Of a stretch of DNA of 64,000 nt, positions 32,944 through 44,008 are shown in pieces. The notes beneath the pieces were generated by a model. It searched no databases, was not told the origin of the DNA, and saw only the letters and a program-made list of their open reading frames with translations. Every line of letters starts with the position of its first letter. Within the stretch, counting starts at the first letter, position 1. The DNA is from Gigaspora rosea. Its lineage: Eukaryota; Glomeromycota; Glomeromycetes; Diversisporales; Gigasporaceae. Made by a program: the position numbers and the translations under genes. Location of the stretch: NCBI GenBank assembly GCA_003550325.1, contig QKWP01000569.1:121523-185522 (forward strand), read 5' to 3'.

Positions 32944-33390
32944 AAAAAAAAAAAAATTAAAAAAAACCTTCCCAGTTTACTAACCCTGCTTGCAAAGTCC
33001 TGGTAAAACAGCAAACCGATGAAATAGCAAAACAGTGAAACGACAAAATGGTGAATGGTGAAACAGCGAAACGGCGAAACAAAGACAAACCTTTAGAAAA
33101 CCTCAAAACAATGAAATTACACGACTCCAAGATGACTCTAACCTGGAAAAAAGTATCTATTTGAAGACAAGAAAAAAGGAAACAAAATGAAAAAAAAACT
33201 TACAAAAGAAAGTGGCTTCAAAACGGTAAAGCATGACTCCAAACGACTCTAGTCTAGAAGAAAAAAAAAACAAAAAAAGAAAACAATGATTATCATTGTT
33301 TGTATATGATCGCCAATCTCAAAAATGATTGGTCGATCATATAGGGGTCACATAGCGACAGGTCGCTATTTTATTTTTGCAATAAGTATT

Positions 33391-34540
33391 TATGATCTTG
33401 TTTTGTGAACTTGTTTTGCTATTTTTAATTCCATTAATCAATAAATATACTTTATACTCACTAAATTATTGCGAATGAAATGATTTGTGCGTATGATAAA
33501 CAATAAGTTTTTATGATTTTGTTTTGTGAACTTGTTTTGCTGTTTTATTTCCATTGATTAATAAAGGTTCTTTATATTTACAGACTAAATTAATACGAAT
33601 AAAATGAATTTAAACGTAACGGTAAATAAGTAAGCATTTATGATCTTGTTTTGTGAACTTGTTTTGCTGTTTTTAATTCCATTGATTAATAAATGTTCTT
33701 TATACTCACTAACTAAATTATTGTGAATGAAATGATTTATGCATAATGGTAAATAAGTAGTATTTATATTCTTGTTTTGTGGACTTGTTTTGCAGTTTTT
33801 AATTCCATTGATTAATAAATATTCTTTATACTCACAGGCTATATTAATATGAATGAAATGAATTTAAATGTAATATAAATAAGTAAGTATTTATGACCTT
33901 GTTTTGTGAATTTGTTTTGCTGTTTTTAATTCTATTGGTTAATAAATGTTCTTTATACTCACATGCTAAATGAGGTGATTAATGCGAATGAAATAAATTT
34001 AAACATAATGGTAAATTAGTATTTATGATTTTGTTTTGTGAACTTGTTTTGTTGTTTTTAATTTTATTGATTAATAAATGTTCTTTATACTCACAACTAA
34101 ATTAATGTGAATGAAATGAATTTAAACGTAATGGTTAATAAGTACTTATGATTTTGTTATGTGAACTTGTTTTGCTGTTTTTAATTCAATTGATAAACAA
34201 ATGTTCTTTATACTCACGAGTTGAATAAAAGGATTAATGCAAATGAAATGAATTTAAGCGTAATGGTAAATAAGTACTTATGATCTTGATTTGTGAACTT
34301 GTTTTGCTTTTTTTAATTCAATTGATAAACAAATGTTCTTTATACTTATTTGCTGAGTGAGGTGGGCAATTAATGCGAATGAAATGAATTTAATTAATGG
34401 TAATAATTTTATTTATGTTCTTGTTATTTCAAAAATTATTAAATACTTTATACTCACGGGCTAAAATAACCAACAATAAATAAATATTTATGAACTTAAA
34501 TCGCTGATTTAGATTAATGGATAAGTGCACTTTATACTTA
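33391..34540 (+). repeat. satellite array, about nine units of about 120 bp
   Basis: Units read 'tatttatgatcttgttttgtg', 'aacttgttttgctgttttta', 'attccattgattaataaatg', 'ttctttatactcac', 'ctaaattaatgcgaatgaaa' and 'aatttaaacgtaatggtaaa', about 115-130 bp each, with divergence growing toward 34540. The array abuts the Sel1 fragment. Confidence 0.8.
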
Positions 34541-34589
34541 CTCCATAATAACAAAATATTAAAAAAAATCAAATATTTAACTTACTTTT

Positions 34590-34895
34590 TATACTATTCC
34601 CAAAATTTATCCTCATCTTTCTCAACACCAATTCCATAAAGATAACAAACAGCAGTTTTTCAAATTCCCATAGAATTATCAGTCTAAGCAAATTTCAGAT
34701 AATATGTAAACATATTGATTTCGACGCCAATTCCTAAATTATAACAATAACCAACTTGATACATTCTGTTAGAATTATTCATATCTGCTGATTTTTGATA
34801 ATGTGTGAATATGTCTGGATCGTCCGTATCTGCCAATTTATGACAATCAGAGAAATTCAGTTTGTTGAAGCCATGGTCAAATTTTTGTTGGACAT
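34590..34895 (-). pseudogene. Sel1-like repeat protein fragment
   Basis: The minus strand encodes about three degenerate Sel1 repeats: FTHYQKSADMNNSNRMYQVG with YCYNLGIGVE, then GIxKTAVCYLYGIGVEKDED. The frame is interrupted by stops. It resembles the array at 38855-41307, especially the ADMNNSNxxYxVGYCYxxGIGVE unit, so it is probably a truncated relative. It ends beside the satellite array. Confidence 0.7.
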
Positions 34896-36011
34896 CTTTG
34901 ATTAAATAATAAAAAAATGATACGTATTACAATCTGCTGTTACTGGTTTTTTTATTTATTTATAGTGGTTATGTCCTAAATTATGCAGGTGCAATTTTTA
35001 GCATACAAACATATTATCAACTAAAAAATTTTGCTACAAACCTTACTATTCTGACAGTACACAGTACGTGACTCACCAATGCATGCTGCTAACATTATCC
35101 ATATCTCAGTTAATATAATATCTACAAAGTGCGTATAATGAACGAAAGTCATTTCTTGAAAATTATAGATGACTGATCGTTGCTGTATCCACGTTTCAAT
35201 TTTCACTTATTGGTTATTAATTCACAGATCGATTACGAACTTTTTACGACATTAATTACACAAACAATCAAATATCACAATAATTACAATTTAAAAAAAA
35301 TCACATGCAAACGGGTGGAAATCAGGTAAATTTACATGCATTTATGATCTAATTTATCTTGAAAAATCCAGAAAATATAGTAAATTCCCATGACATGTGA
35401 TATGCAACTGTTCGTACTATCACTGTAATTCGACATAATTTAAGAATATAGATCTCAAAATAATCAAGAATGGACACACTCGTAATGGCTAGTAATTATT
35501 ATATTTCAAGATTTTGATATATTTCAATAAACCTCCCACACTATAGCGATAGTATTTTCACATAAGCACGACATATGAAATATGCTATAATAATCGGTAT
35601 AAATAAAAAAAGGCTAGTGAACATCAAAATTGGACAGAACCTGTTTAAAATCATGAGTCATGCACTTGTAAATGGTTAGTTAAATGCTTTAGCATGACAG
35701 CAGGGTAATTTTATAATGTTTTGATAAATGTAGCCAAAATTGGTAAGTTCAATTCTGTCATAATTAATACATTGATATGATGAATCGTATGTAAAATAAA
35801 ATTTCCCACACATTGGTCACGTTTCTGAAGATGACCAATCAAAAATGTTCAAATAGTGAAATTTGGTTTATTTGTTTTAGGTGTTATAGATTATATCAAT
35901 TTGATATAATATTCACGTGTCCTGAGTCATCCAATCAAATCAAGAATAAAAGACCAATCAGCGTGCAGATTTATGTCGATCTGATTGCGAATTATTTTAG
36001 TACAATTATTA
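34896..36011. other. spacer, no gene seen
   Basis: About 1.1 kb of AT-rich sequence without repeats or motifs that could be supported. The ORF at 35813-36043 runs into the MITE and has no recognisable domain. Confidence 0.4.
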
Positions 36012-36361
36012 TAAAACGCACTTATGGTGTTTTACCACCATAGATAAATTAGATTTGCAAATCTGTGTAACTAAAACAAAAAAATAAATTTTTACAAAAC
36101 AAAAAATAAATTTTAATTACTTTAGGGTTAGGGTAAGACCTGGGATTTTATCGGGGCATTAGTATATACAAAATTTAGCAAGGAATTTTTTTTATTAGAG
36201 CCCCAAAGGTGGTTTCATAAGCAAAGTTTTGCGATATGAATGTTTTTTTAAAAAAATAAACAAAAAAACGAAATTTTTTGTTACACCTGATCTTAAATTT
36301 TGATTGGCTATTCTAATAGTTTTGTGTAACATGGTGTGAAACACCATAGGTGTGTTTTAGT
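36012..36361. mobile_element. MITE family F, copy 1
   Basis: Terminal inverted repeats TAAAACGCACTTATGGTG and the complement of CACCATAGGTGTGTTTTA, each followed by a second ggtg/cacc pair. The core (tttagggttagggtaag, 'aaaatttagcaaggaatttt', 'ggtggtttcataagcaaa', 'gttacacctgat') is shared with 13440-13782 and 31925-32171. About 350 bp, non-coding. Confidence 0.65.
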
Positions 36362-36378
36362 AAAATCCATTTTAGTAT

Positions 36379-36433
36379 GTTATTATTATTATTATTATAA
36401 TAATTATAATTATAATTATAATAATTATAATAA
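36379..36433 (+). repeat. TTA/TAA microsatellite
   Basis: Run of att/ata/aat triplets forming a self-complementary tract. Confidence 0.7.
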
Positions 36434-36679
36434 AAATCACAGGTAAACGTTAACCAAAAATTAAGTAATATAGATAAGTAAATTACCATAAAACTCATCA
36501 CATGGCACTAATTGTCAAATCATGCTCCAAAAAATCGCTAATAATCATTGTCATAGCCGTACGTCCAATCAATTAATCAATTAATTATATGCTATGCCAA
36601 CTGCGATCGTGATGTCGATTGCAAATTTTATAAACAATCAGATTTTAAATTATCCAGATATTTGAATTTTCCTTAATCA

Positions 36680-37000
36680 CCATTCGTATCTATTTACTGT
36701 AAATCCTGATACAGTATGATGATCCTTCTTGACATGTGTGTGCCTCATAGCATATTTAGTCAGTGCAATTCCGAAAGTCAATAATAAAAAAAAGATCTAT
36801 TTACTGTAAACTCCAATACAGTATGATTGACATGCATGCTCCTCATAACATATTTAGTTGGTGCAATTCCGAAAGTCAATAATAAAAAAAGAGGCCATTC
36901 GTATCTATTCACTGTAAATCCCGATACAGTGTGATGATCCTTCTTGACCTCATAACATATTTAGATAGCGCAATTCCGAATGACAATAATAAAAAGACAT
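36680..37000 (+). repeat. tandem repeat, three units of about 110 bp
   Basis: Each unit has 'atctatttactgtaaatcc', 'gatacagtatgatgatcc', 'cctcataacatatttag' and 'gcaattccgaaagtcaataa'. The middle unit lacks part of the second block. It lies downstream of the kinase gene. Confidence 0.75.
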
Positions 37001-37484
37001 TTTTTTTATTGTAATCGTCATGTATTTTAATCGAGTCAAAAACCTGTTAAAGCAATGTTTGGTTATACACTTGTACAGGTACAGAAACAACTCACACGCT
37101 TAACCCTTTACAACTTCAGTTTCGGTTTTAGCCAACAACCAGTTACCACATATGAAGATAAAACGTCAAAGAGATGCCCTCTCCTATTTGGTACAAAATG
37201 TTTTCTTCACAAATCCAATATTTCGTTTACAACCAATCAAAAACGTCAAAGCGCTCAGACCAAAATTCCCACAGTTCTCGATTGAGCCAATCAAAAACGT
37301 TAAAATGTACAAACTCAGAATTAGATAGTAAAGATTTTATACATATAAATAAATAAATTAATCTTAAATTATTATAAAAAAATTGGTAATCAAGTTTTAG
37401 CCTATTTTTAATTCATAATCATAATATAAGTGTAACTTTCATATTACATAATAAATTCTGGACAAAATTAAAATAATATATATA
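37001..37484. other. 3' flank of the kinase gene
   Basis: Three scattered 'caatcaaaaacgtcaaag' words (37160-37305). No further gene; the two overlapping plus-strand ORFs here share no motif with any known family. Confidence 0.35.
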
Positions 37485-40400
37485 TTAATCTTTAACAGTC
37501 AGCTGGTTCATTCCACTATCTATAAAATAAAACTGGTTAATTCAGAGCAATAATATTTTTTATAAAAATTACGTCATTTACCTTGATAAAATGAAGAGGT
37601 ATGACGAATGAATTTGCTTGTATAATTTGTTTTAGTATAATTTGTTTTGGTGTATACAGGCGATTTTACAATTTCACCATCTAATATTTTTTCTGATTCC
37701 GATAATTCTAATAGAATCTCCTTATTAGTTTGCCATTCCATAAAAAGCTTATAAATATTCTCTGCTGAAGGCCGTTGTTTTGGATCTCTATCCCAACACA
37801 TTTTCATGAGATTTATATAGCATTCTGGTGAATTTTCGGTAATAGTTGGGCGTAAGTCATTAAGACATATGTTTAACTGAAGCTGATGATCAAATTCTTG
37901 ACCATAAAATACAGGTTTTCCATATAAAATTTCCCACATAATTATTCCGAATGAATAAATATCTGATGCAGTAGTATATTGGCCTCCATTTAAAATTTCT
38001 GGAGCAATATATGGCAAAATTCCATAAATACCTCCAGATTCAACCTTTAAAGCTATATTAGAAGATATTGAAAGCCCCATATCTGCAATATATGCACTAT
38101 GTAAATTATCTTGTAAAATATTACCACTATGCAGATCTCGATGAATTATATTATTTGAATGAATTGCCTGAAGGTCCGAGGCAATGCAAAGTAGAAGTAT
38201 TAATTTATTTTTCCATTTCATCCGCGCTATATCATGAAGATTTCCGCGTAATGAGCCTTTTGAAGCATATTTCAAAACAAGAATGTAATCTTTAGAGATA
38301 TTATGTTTAGATACTCCATAACACTTTAAAAATGATGGATTTTCGTGTCCAATATCGCAATATGCTTTCAACTTTAAAATGAAAAATAATAGTTATAAAA
38401 TGTAAAATATAAGTTATCGGACTTTTAAGACATTAAAATAAATTACCTCTGTTATAAATTCTTTGTGATACTCTTTTGATCTATGCAATAATTTAATTGC
38501 AACATTAAATATAGCATTTTGATTTTTATTATACCACTTAGCATAGTATACTGTTGCAAACCCTCCCTGCCCTATTTCTTTAATCATTTCAAATTTATTA
38601 TAAGGAATCCATGATAATTGATTTTTATATTTATTAAATATTTCTTTTAAATCATCTTCAACATCAGAATATTCTTGCATACTTCCATTTATAGCTAAAA
38701 AAAAATTCCAATATTAGACAACAAATAATTAATGAAATATAAATAACAACAAAATTACCTGATGATTTATTTCTTTCTCTAATTTATTAAAAAATTTATA
38801 AGCCATTGATTATAAAAAATAATTATATTAGATAATAAAATTTTGGTTACTTACTTTTGAAACCAATAAATAGCTATTTGCAAGTTTCTTTTAGTCCCGA
38901 TTCCATTTCGAAAACAATAGCCAACGCTATACATTCCTTTAACATCACCCATTTTGGCAGATTTTTTATAATAAATAAATGCTTTATGTTCATCCTTTAC
39001 AACTCCAATTCCATATCGATAACAATGACCAGTCATATATGTTCCATCGGCACTACCCATTTCAGCAGATTTTTGATAATAATTAAATGCCTCATATTCA
39101 TTTTGTTCAACGCCAATTCCTTCTTCATAACAACAACCAACGTTGTATGTTCCATCAGCATTTCCCATATTAGCTGATTTTTGATAATAAATGAATGCCT
39201 CATGTTCATCCTTCTCAACTCCAATTCCATTTCTAAAACAATAACCAACACTGCATATTCCATCAACATCGCCCATATCAGCAGATTTTTTGTAATAAAT
39301 AAATGCTTTACGTTCATCTTTTTCAATTCCAATTCCATTTTGAAAACAATAACCAGCATTATATGCTCCAATTGGATCACCCATACTAGCAGAAATTTGA
39401 TAGCAAATAAACGCCTTTAAAACATCCTTTTTAAATCCAATTCCATTATCATAACGATAACCGACATTGCATATTTCAGTAGCATTTCTCTTTTGAGACA
39501 AATTTAAACAATTATAAAATCTATAGTAATCACCAGTATCTTTCATCCGGGCAAACCTTTTATAATAATCAACTGCTTTACTTTCATTCTTTTTAACACC
39601 AGTTCCTTCATAATAACAACATCCAACTTTAAATATCCCATTAACATTACCCATATCAGCAGATTTTTTATAATAAATAAATGCTTCATGTTCATCCTTT
39701 TCAACACCAATTCCATTTTGGTAACAATATCCAATTTTATAGATTCCATTATCATTACTCATATCAGCAGATTTTTGATAATAAGTGAATGCCTTATGTA
39801 CATCTTTTTCAACTCCAATTCCATTTTCATAACAATTGCCAACATTAAATGTTCCTTCAGCATTACCCATATCATTGGATATTTGATAATAAATAAATGC
39901 CTTATGCTCATCTTTTTCAATTCCAATTCCTTTTTCATAACAATAACCAACGTTAAATGTTCCTTCACCATAACCCATATCAGCAGATTTTTTATAATAA
40001 ATAAATGCTTTATTTTCATTCTTTTCAACTCCAATTCCATTTCGATAACAATTACCAACAATAAATGTTCCTTTAATATCTCCCATATCAGCAGATTTTT
40101 GATAATAAGTGAATGCCCTATGTTCATTCTTTTCAACTCCAATTCCTTTTTCATAACAATAACCAACATTGAATGCTCCTTCATCATAACCCATATCAGC
40201 AGATTTTTTATAATAAATAAATGCTTTATGTTCATTCTTTTCAACTCCAATTCCATTTCGATAACGATTACCAACAATAAATGCTCCTTTAATATCACCC
40301 ATATCAGCAGATTTTTGATAATAAGTGAATGCCTTATGTTCATTCTTTTCAACTCCAATTCCTTCGTCATAACAATAACCAACATTAAATGTTCCTTCAA

Positions 40401-41307
40401 CATTACCCATATCAGCGGATTCTTGATAATAATAGAATGCTTTATGTTTGTCCTTTTCAACTCTAATTCCATTTTGATACCAACGTCCAAGTTTTAGAAA
40501 ATAAGTTGATGCCCTATGTTCATCCCTTTCAACTCCGATTCCATTTCGATAACAATAACCAGCGCTATACGTTCCCCTAATATCTCCCATATTAGCAGAT
40601 TTTTGATAATAAATGAATGCCATATATTCATCTTTTTCAACTCCAATTCCTTTTTCATAACAATATCCAACCCTACATGTTCCATCAGCGTCTCCTATCT
40701 CTGCAGATTTTTGATAATAAATAAATGCCTTATGCTCATCCTTTTCAACCCCAATTCCTTCATCATAACAATATCCAACATTATATGTTCCATTAGCGTT
40801 CCCCATCTCTACAGATTTTTGATAATAAATAAATGCCTTATTTTTATCCTTTTCAACTCCAATTCCAAAATGATGACACACACCGAGGAAAAATATTCCA
40901 AGAGAATTATTCATCTCTGTTAATTTTTGGTAATAATTGAATGCTTTGTGTTCATCCTTTTCAACCCATTTACCAAAACGATAGCAACTTGCAAGAACGA
41001 GTTGAATCGTTGGATTGATTTGATAATCTAAGCAAAAATCGATAATATTAACTGGATTTTGCTTCTTCTTTATTAGGAATTGTTCTAACGTCTCAAGAAT
41101 TGATTCAGAATTTTTGCCTTTCAATATTTCTTCATCATAAAGATTACACATTTCTTTGACAATTTCATTTCGAAAATCTTGTGAAAGATCCTGTAAATTG
41201 TTATCTTCTAAATACAATTGGGTAATATTGTTGGTGATTTGAGTAATATCTGATGAACAATCGATTTTTTCACGCTGTTTTTCAAACATATTATTATAAT
41301 TCGACAT
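37485..41307 (-). CDS. Sel1-like repeat protein fused to a TKL-type kinase
   Basis: Five-exon model: 41307-38855, 38778-38759, 38694-38447, 38371-37582 and 37519-37485. All introns are 62-76 bp with GT...AG ends (the first is GTAAGT). The total is 1181 codons plus stop, in frame throughout. Residues 100-815 hold about 20 Sel1 repeats of 36 residues (consensus GTYNVGYCYxNGIGVEKDEH then KAFIYYQKSADMG), which form an alpha-solenoid scaffold. The kinase has IGQGGFATVYYAKW (Gly loop), VAIKLL (Lys), HRDLHSGNIL, IADMGLS (DFG as DMG) and YIAPEIL; all key residues are present. Start chosen at aaaATGTCG (MSNYNN); a frame extends 19 codons upstream. The 20-nt exon could also be 14 nt, or two separate genes could exist. 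A cytoplasmic signalling kinase is inferred. Confidence 0.75.
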
Positions 41308-41504
41308 TTTTGACGCAAGAAAAGAGTGTTGAAGCGGAAGTTGTGTAATGTACTGTACGTACAATTTATATAGTTTAAATGCAATTACTGCATGCGTAGT
41401 GTAAATATTTGGAAGTTAATCATAATTAGCGTTGCAGGGGGAATTATTTCCACAATTGTGGATGATACCACAATATTCACACTTACACAAGTGTTTTAGT
41501 AATT
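41308..41504 (-). promoter_or_regulatory. 5' flank of the Sel1-kinase gene
   Basis: Contains a 14-bp perfect palindrome TCCACAATTGTGGA at about 41449-41462, followed by 'acacttacacaagtgt'. Its position upstream of the gene could be regulatory, but it also lies at the edge of an inverted-repeat element. Confidence 0.25.
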
Positions 41505-42385
41505 TTACAATTCCAAATCATATGAATTGTGAATTGCCAATTTTATAAATCATGCAGAAGTTACATTTTTGATATATCGTAAATCTTGTCTCAATATTTA
41601 CTCTTGTGCAATGATAATTTAAGAATAGCTATACTCTTGATTGTACTTTCTTGGCATACGTTTGAACAGCAAATTCGTTATGTCCAATTATTATCATATA
41701 TAATGATGATACTATCTAAGTATTTTAGGTGATTATCTTTAGAAATAACCTAGTAATTGTATGATGCACAGCAAGTGACCTACATTCTAGTAGTCTATAA
41801 CATTATCCATACTATTAGACCAATACTCTAAGACCGCTAAACTATTTATGCAGCTTATAGAGCCTATAACATTACACATGCTTCTAAGACTTTTTTATTG
41901 TAGTTCATATATAGTTGTTAAGCAAAATTAAAGCTGATAAAAGAAAGAACTGAGACAAAAAACTGCCTTAAAAAAAATAAAAGAATAGGTTGGTGAAAAT
42001 TAAAAAGTGCTAAAAGGTGAAATCTAAAAATATATTTAATGTTTTAAATAATAGGATGCAATTTAAAATGTTTCTCAAATACCCTGTTCAATGGGTAAAA
42101 TGTATAATTTTTATTAGTTGCGAATATTTTAACTGAATGAAGCACGCTTATCATTAAGATAAATAAGGTAAGCTTACTACGTTAACGAGAAACTTCCTCG
42201 TTTATCAGGAGTCACTATAACTAGAGTTTTATAATGGTAGTTTGTATGAAAAATATAACAAGAAATCAATACTTCTATCTTAAAAATTGAGACAAGGATT
42301 TATGGTATATCAAAAATGTAACTTTATAAAATTTGCAATTCATAATTCACATGATTTGGAATTGTAAAATTACTAAAATTATCAA
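41505..42385. mobile_element. inverted-repeat element with arms of about 110 bp
   Basis: 41505-41615 (attttacaattccaaatcat, 'tacatttttgatatatcgta', 'cttgtctcaat') is the reverse complement of 42280-42385 with a few changes. About 660 bp of AT-rich, non-coding sequence separates the arms. Ends and target duplication are unresolved. Confidence 0.5.
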
Positions 42386-42672
42386 TGATCATCAATGCGA
42401 CAATACCAGGAACTGAGTGATGAATATCACGTAGTGTATGGTTTGGTTATACCAGGAACGTAGTTATGCAAATTAACGGAGTGTATGGTTACCTGCCATC
42501 TAGAATGGCATTCGCAAAATCTTGCATTTGATTGGACATTAATGTGCTGTGCTGGTGTAACATACTTCTACTGTTCATGTGGTGTTTTATATGCTCAGCT
42601 TTTTCTATTTTTAGTTAGTATTGTTATATTATTGTTATTTATATCTTATTTTGGCATATTTTGTGGCATAGT
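42386..42672. other. spacer with a repeated word
   Basis: 'accaggaac' and 'agtgtatggtt' occur twice within 42405-42490 and again in altered form at 45252. 'ttcgcaaaatcttg' at 42510 recurs at 44169, followed by a similar 'gattggac/gattggtcc'. No gene was supported. Confidence 0.35.
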
Positions 42673-42835
42673 CGGGTGATTGAATCTCCAAACGGGTGAT
42701 CAAAGCCCCCAAACGGATGATCAAATCTCCAAACTAGTAATCAAATCTCCAGACGGGTGATCAATTACTCGTTTGGCCCGTTTGGAGATTTGAATCTCCA
42801 AACGAGTAATTAAAGCTCCTATACGATTTAAAAAT
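42673..42835 (+). repeat. 20-bp minisatellite
   Basis: Five head-to-tail copies of 'ggtgatcaaatctccaaacg' with changes, then one copy in inverted orientation (cccgtttggagattt, about 42777), then a further direct copy. The inverted copy gives a strong hairpin. Confidence 0.75.
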
Positions 42836-43224
42836 ATATAAGGGTTTGGTTTTAGCTTATGGAGGAAGAACAAGTAGGGTTGTAGATAGTATTTCTGTAA
42901 TAATCCAATGTATTGATTCATATTAATAAAGAGGACCCTTATACCCGTAATTGTGTGTGTTAGTTATCGTTTTAAACCATTTAACCTTAATCACAAATTT
43001 GTTCACGATCGAACTAAACCAGCCCAATGTCATCAAGCTCTCCCAACCAATCGTAACACCAGATTTGGTATTTGTGTTATTCTGAGAACGCGGTAATATG
43101 TATCATACGGTGGAACGAAATCGGGTAAAATATTCTCTATCGCTATTAGACTGCCTTAAGATTCATTTCGATTTTATTGAGTTTTTATTTAATATTCTAT
43201 TCAGTAGCATCAACTCACCAAAAA
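42836..43224. other. spacer, no gene seen
   Basis: Unique-looking sequence with slightly higher GC around 43000-43110. I considered an LTR edge or primer-binding site here but could not support it. Confidence 0.35.
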
Positions 43225-43575
43225 TTACTTCACAGACAACTTAGTTCGCAGAGAATTTAATTACAGGTAAGATTATTTTACAATCAATTATTCACAAACA
43301 AGTTTGTTTTATTGGCAGTTATTTCAATGACATCAGACTTAACAGACAAATTAATTCTAGTCATTGTCGTTAGAATTAAGTTTAAATTTACCGTAAATTC
43401 TCGAAATAGCGGGCATGGATGTTGTTTTGAGAATTTACGGTAAAGCTGTGCAATTTATGAAGAAATTGTTGGCTAAATATATTGTCAACAAAATGATTTT
43501 GTCTGTGAATTAACCGTAACCATCTGTAGAATAATCTTGTCTGTAAATTAATTGTCTGTGAACTAAGTTGCATAT
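43225..43575. mobile_element. foldback MITE with inner hairpin
   Basis: Outer arms: AACTTAGTTCGCAGAGAATT and 'acaggtaagattattttaca' face 'tgtagaataatcttgtctgt' and 'aattgtctgtgaactaagtt'. Inside, 43388-43445 is a second hairpin, TTTACCGTAAATTCTC facing GAGAATTTACGGTAAA. The two nested inverted repeats are unrelated in sequence. About 350 bp. Confidence 0.6.
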
Positions 43576-43891
43576 AAAGTGATTGTTAATGATTTAATGA
43601 TTTAATACGAAATGTATAACAAAGCGAAAAGTGCAAAGATAGAATGAAAATAAATTCGAACGGCTTATTTGGTAATATAGTCAACCAGAATTATGACAAG
43701 TATTATAATGTTGGGCAACAGTATTGTGATCATCGATCACTGTAACAAAGACGATTTTATTAGTAGAATTTAAGAGTTTATTTTATTACAATGAAAAAAG
43801 TAAAATTAGAGAATTATAAGTGTTATACGATATATGTAATCGCAGAATTAATATAAATAGAAAGAGCAAAAGTTAGTCTTTTGACTATATC

Positions 43892-44005
43892 AAATAAAGA
43901 GAAGAGAAGCGTATAGTAACAAATAAAGTGAAGAGAAGCGTATAGTAACAAATAAAGAGAAGAGAAGCGTATAGTAACAAATAAAGAGAAGAGAAGCGTA
44001 TAGTT
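43892..44005 (+). repeat. 29-bp minisatellite, four copies
   Basis: Head-to-tail units of aaataaagagaagagaagcg followed by tatagtaac. The second unit has one base change (gtg for gag) and the last one ends differently. The near identity implies recent expansion. Confidence 0.9.
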
Positions 44006-44008
44006 AAG

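Larger units (their letters stand above)
31065..33380. mobile_element. long TIR element H, copy 1, with 10-bp TSD
   Basis: The 10-bp repeat aataagtatt is found on both sides (31055-31064, 33381-33390), within a satellite whose normal unit contains it once. The ends are inverted: ggg..TTTATTTTAT.GTGAC...CATGGCGACCCC faces GGGGTCACATAGCGACAGG...ATTTTAT, followed by a paired tgatcgaccaat block. A 9-11-bp duplication points to Mutator-like transposition (inference). The interior has A-rich simple sequence, 'acgactcca' words and an assembly gap, so coding content cannot be judged. Confidence 0.65.

Noticed and set aside
32148..33014. Minus-strand frame of 288 codons across the gap
   Set aside because: Almost entirely N; not evidence of a gene.
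33391..34540. Possible CRISPR or small-RNA array
   Set aside because: Whole units repeat with gradual divergence and no unique spacers; it is a satellite.
37055..37356. Small plus-strand gene downstream of the kinase
   Set aside because: Two overlapping frames, no motif, and repeated 'caatcaaaaacgtcaaag' words explain the openness.
39688..40497. Long plus-strand frame opposite the Sel1 array (269 codons), plus several other overlapping frames
   Set aside because: It is the mirror of a 108-base coding repeat: once one antisense frame lacks stops in one unit it lacks them in all. The translation is an Ile/Ser/Asn-rich repeat with no domain.
42940..43110. LTR end and primer-binding site of a copia-type element
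   Set aside because: No paired LTR, no coding region and no clear tRNA complement nearby.
43892..44005. Possible CRISPR-like array
   Set aside because: Units are contiguous without spacers and the genome is eukaryotic; it is a minisatellite.
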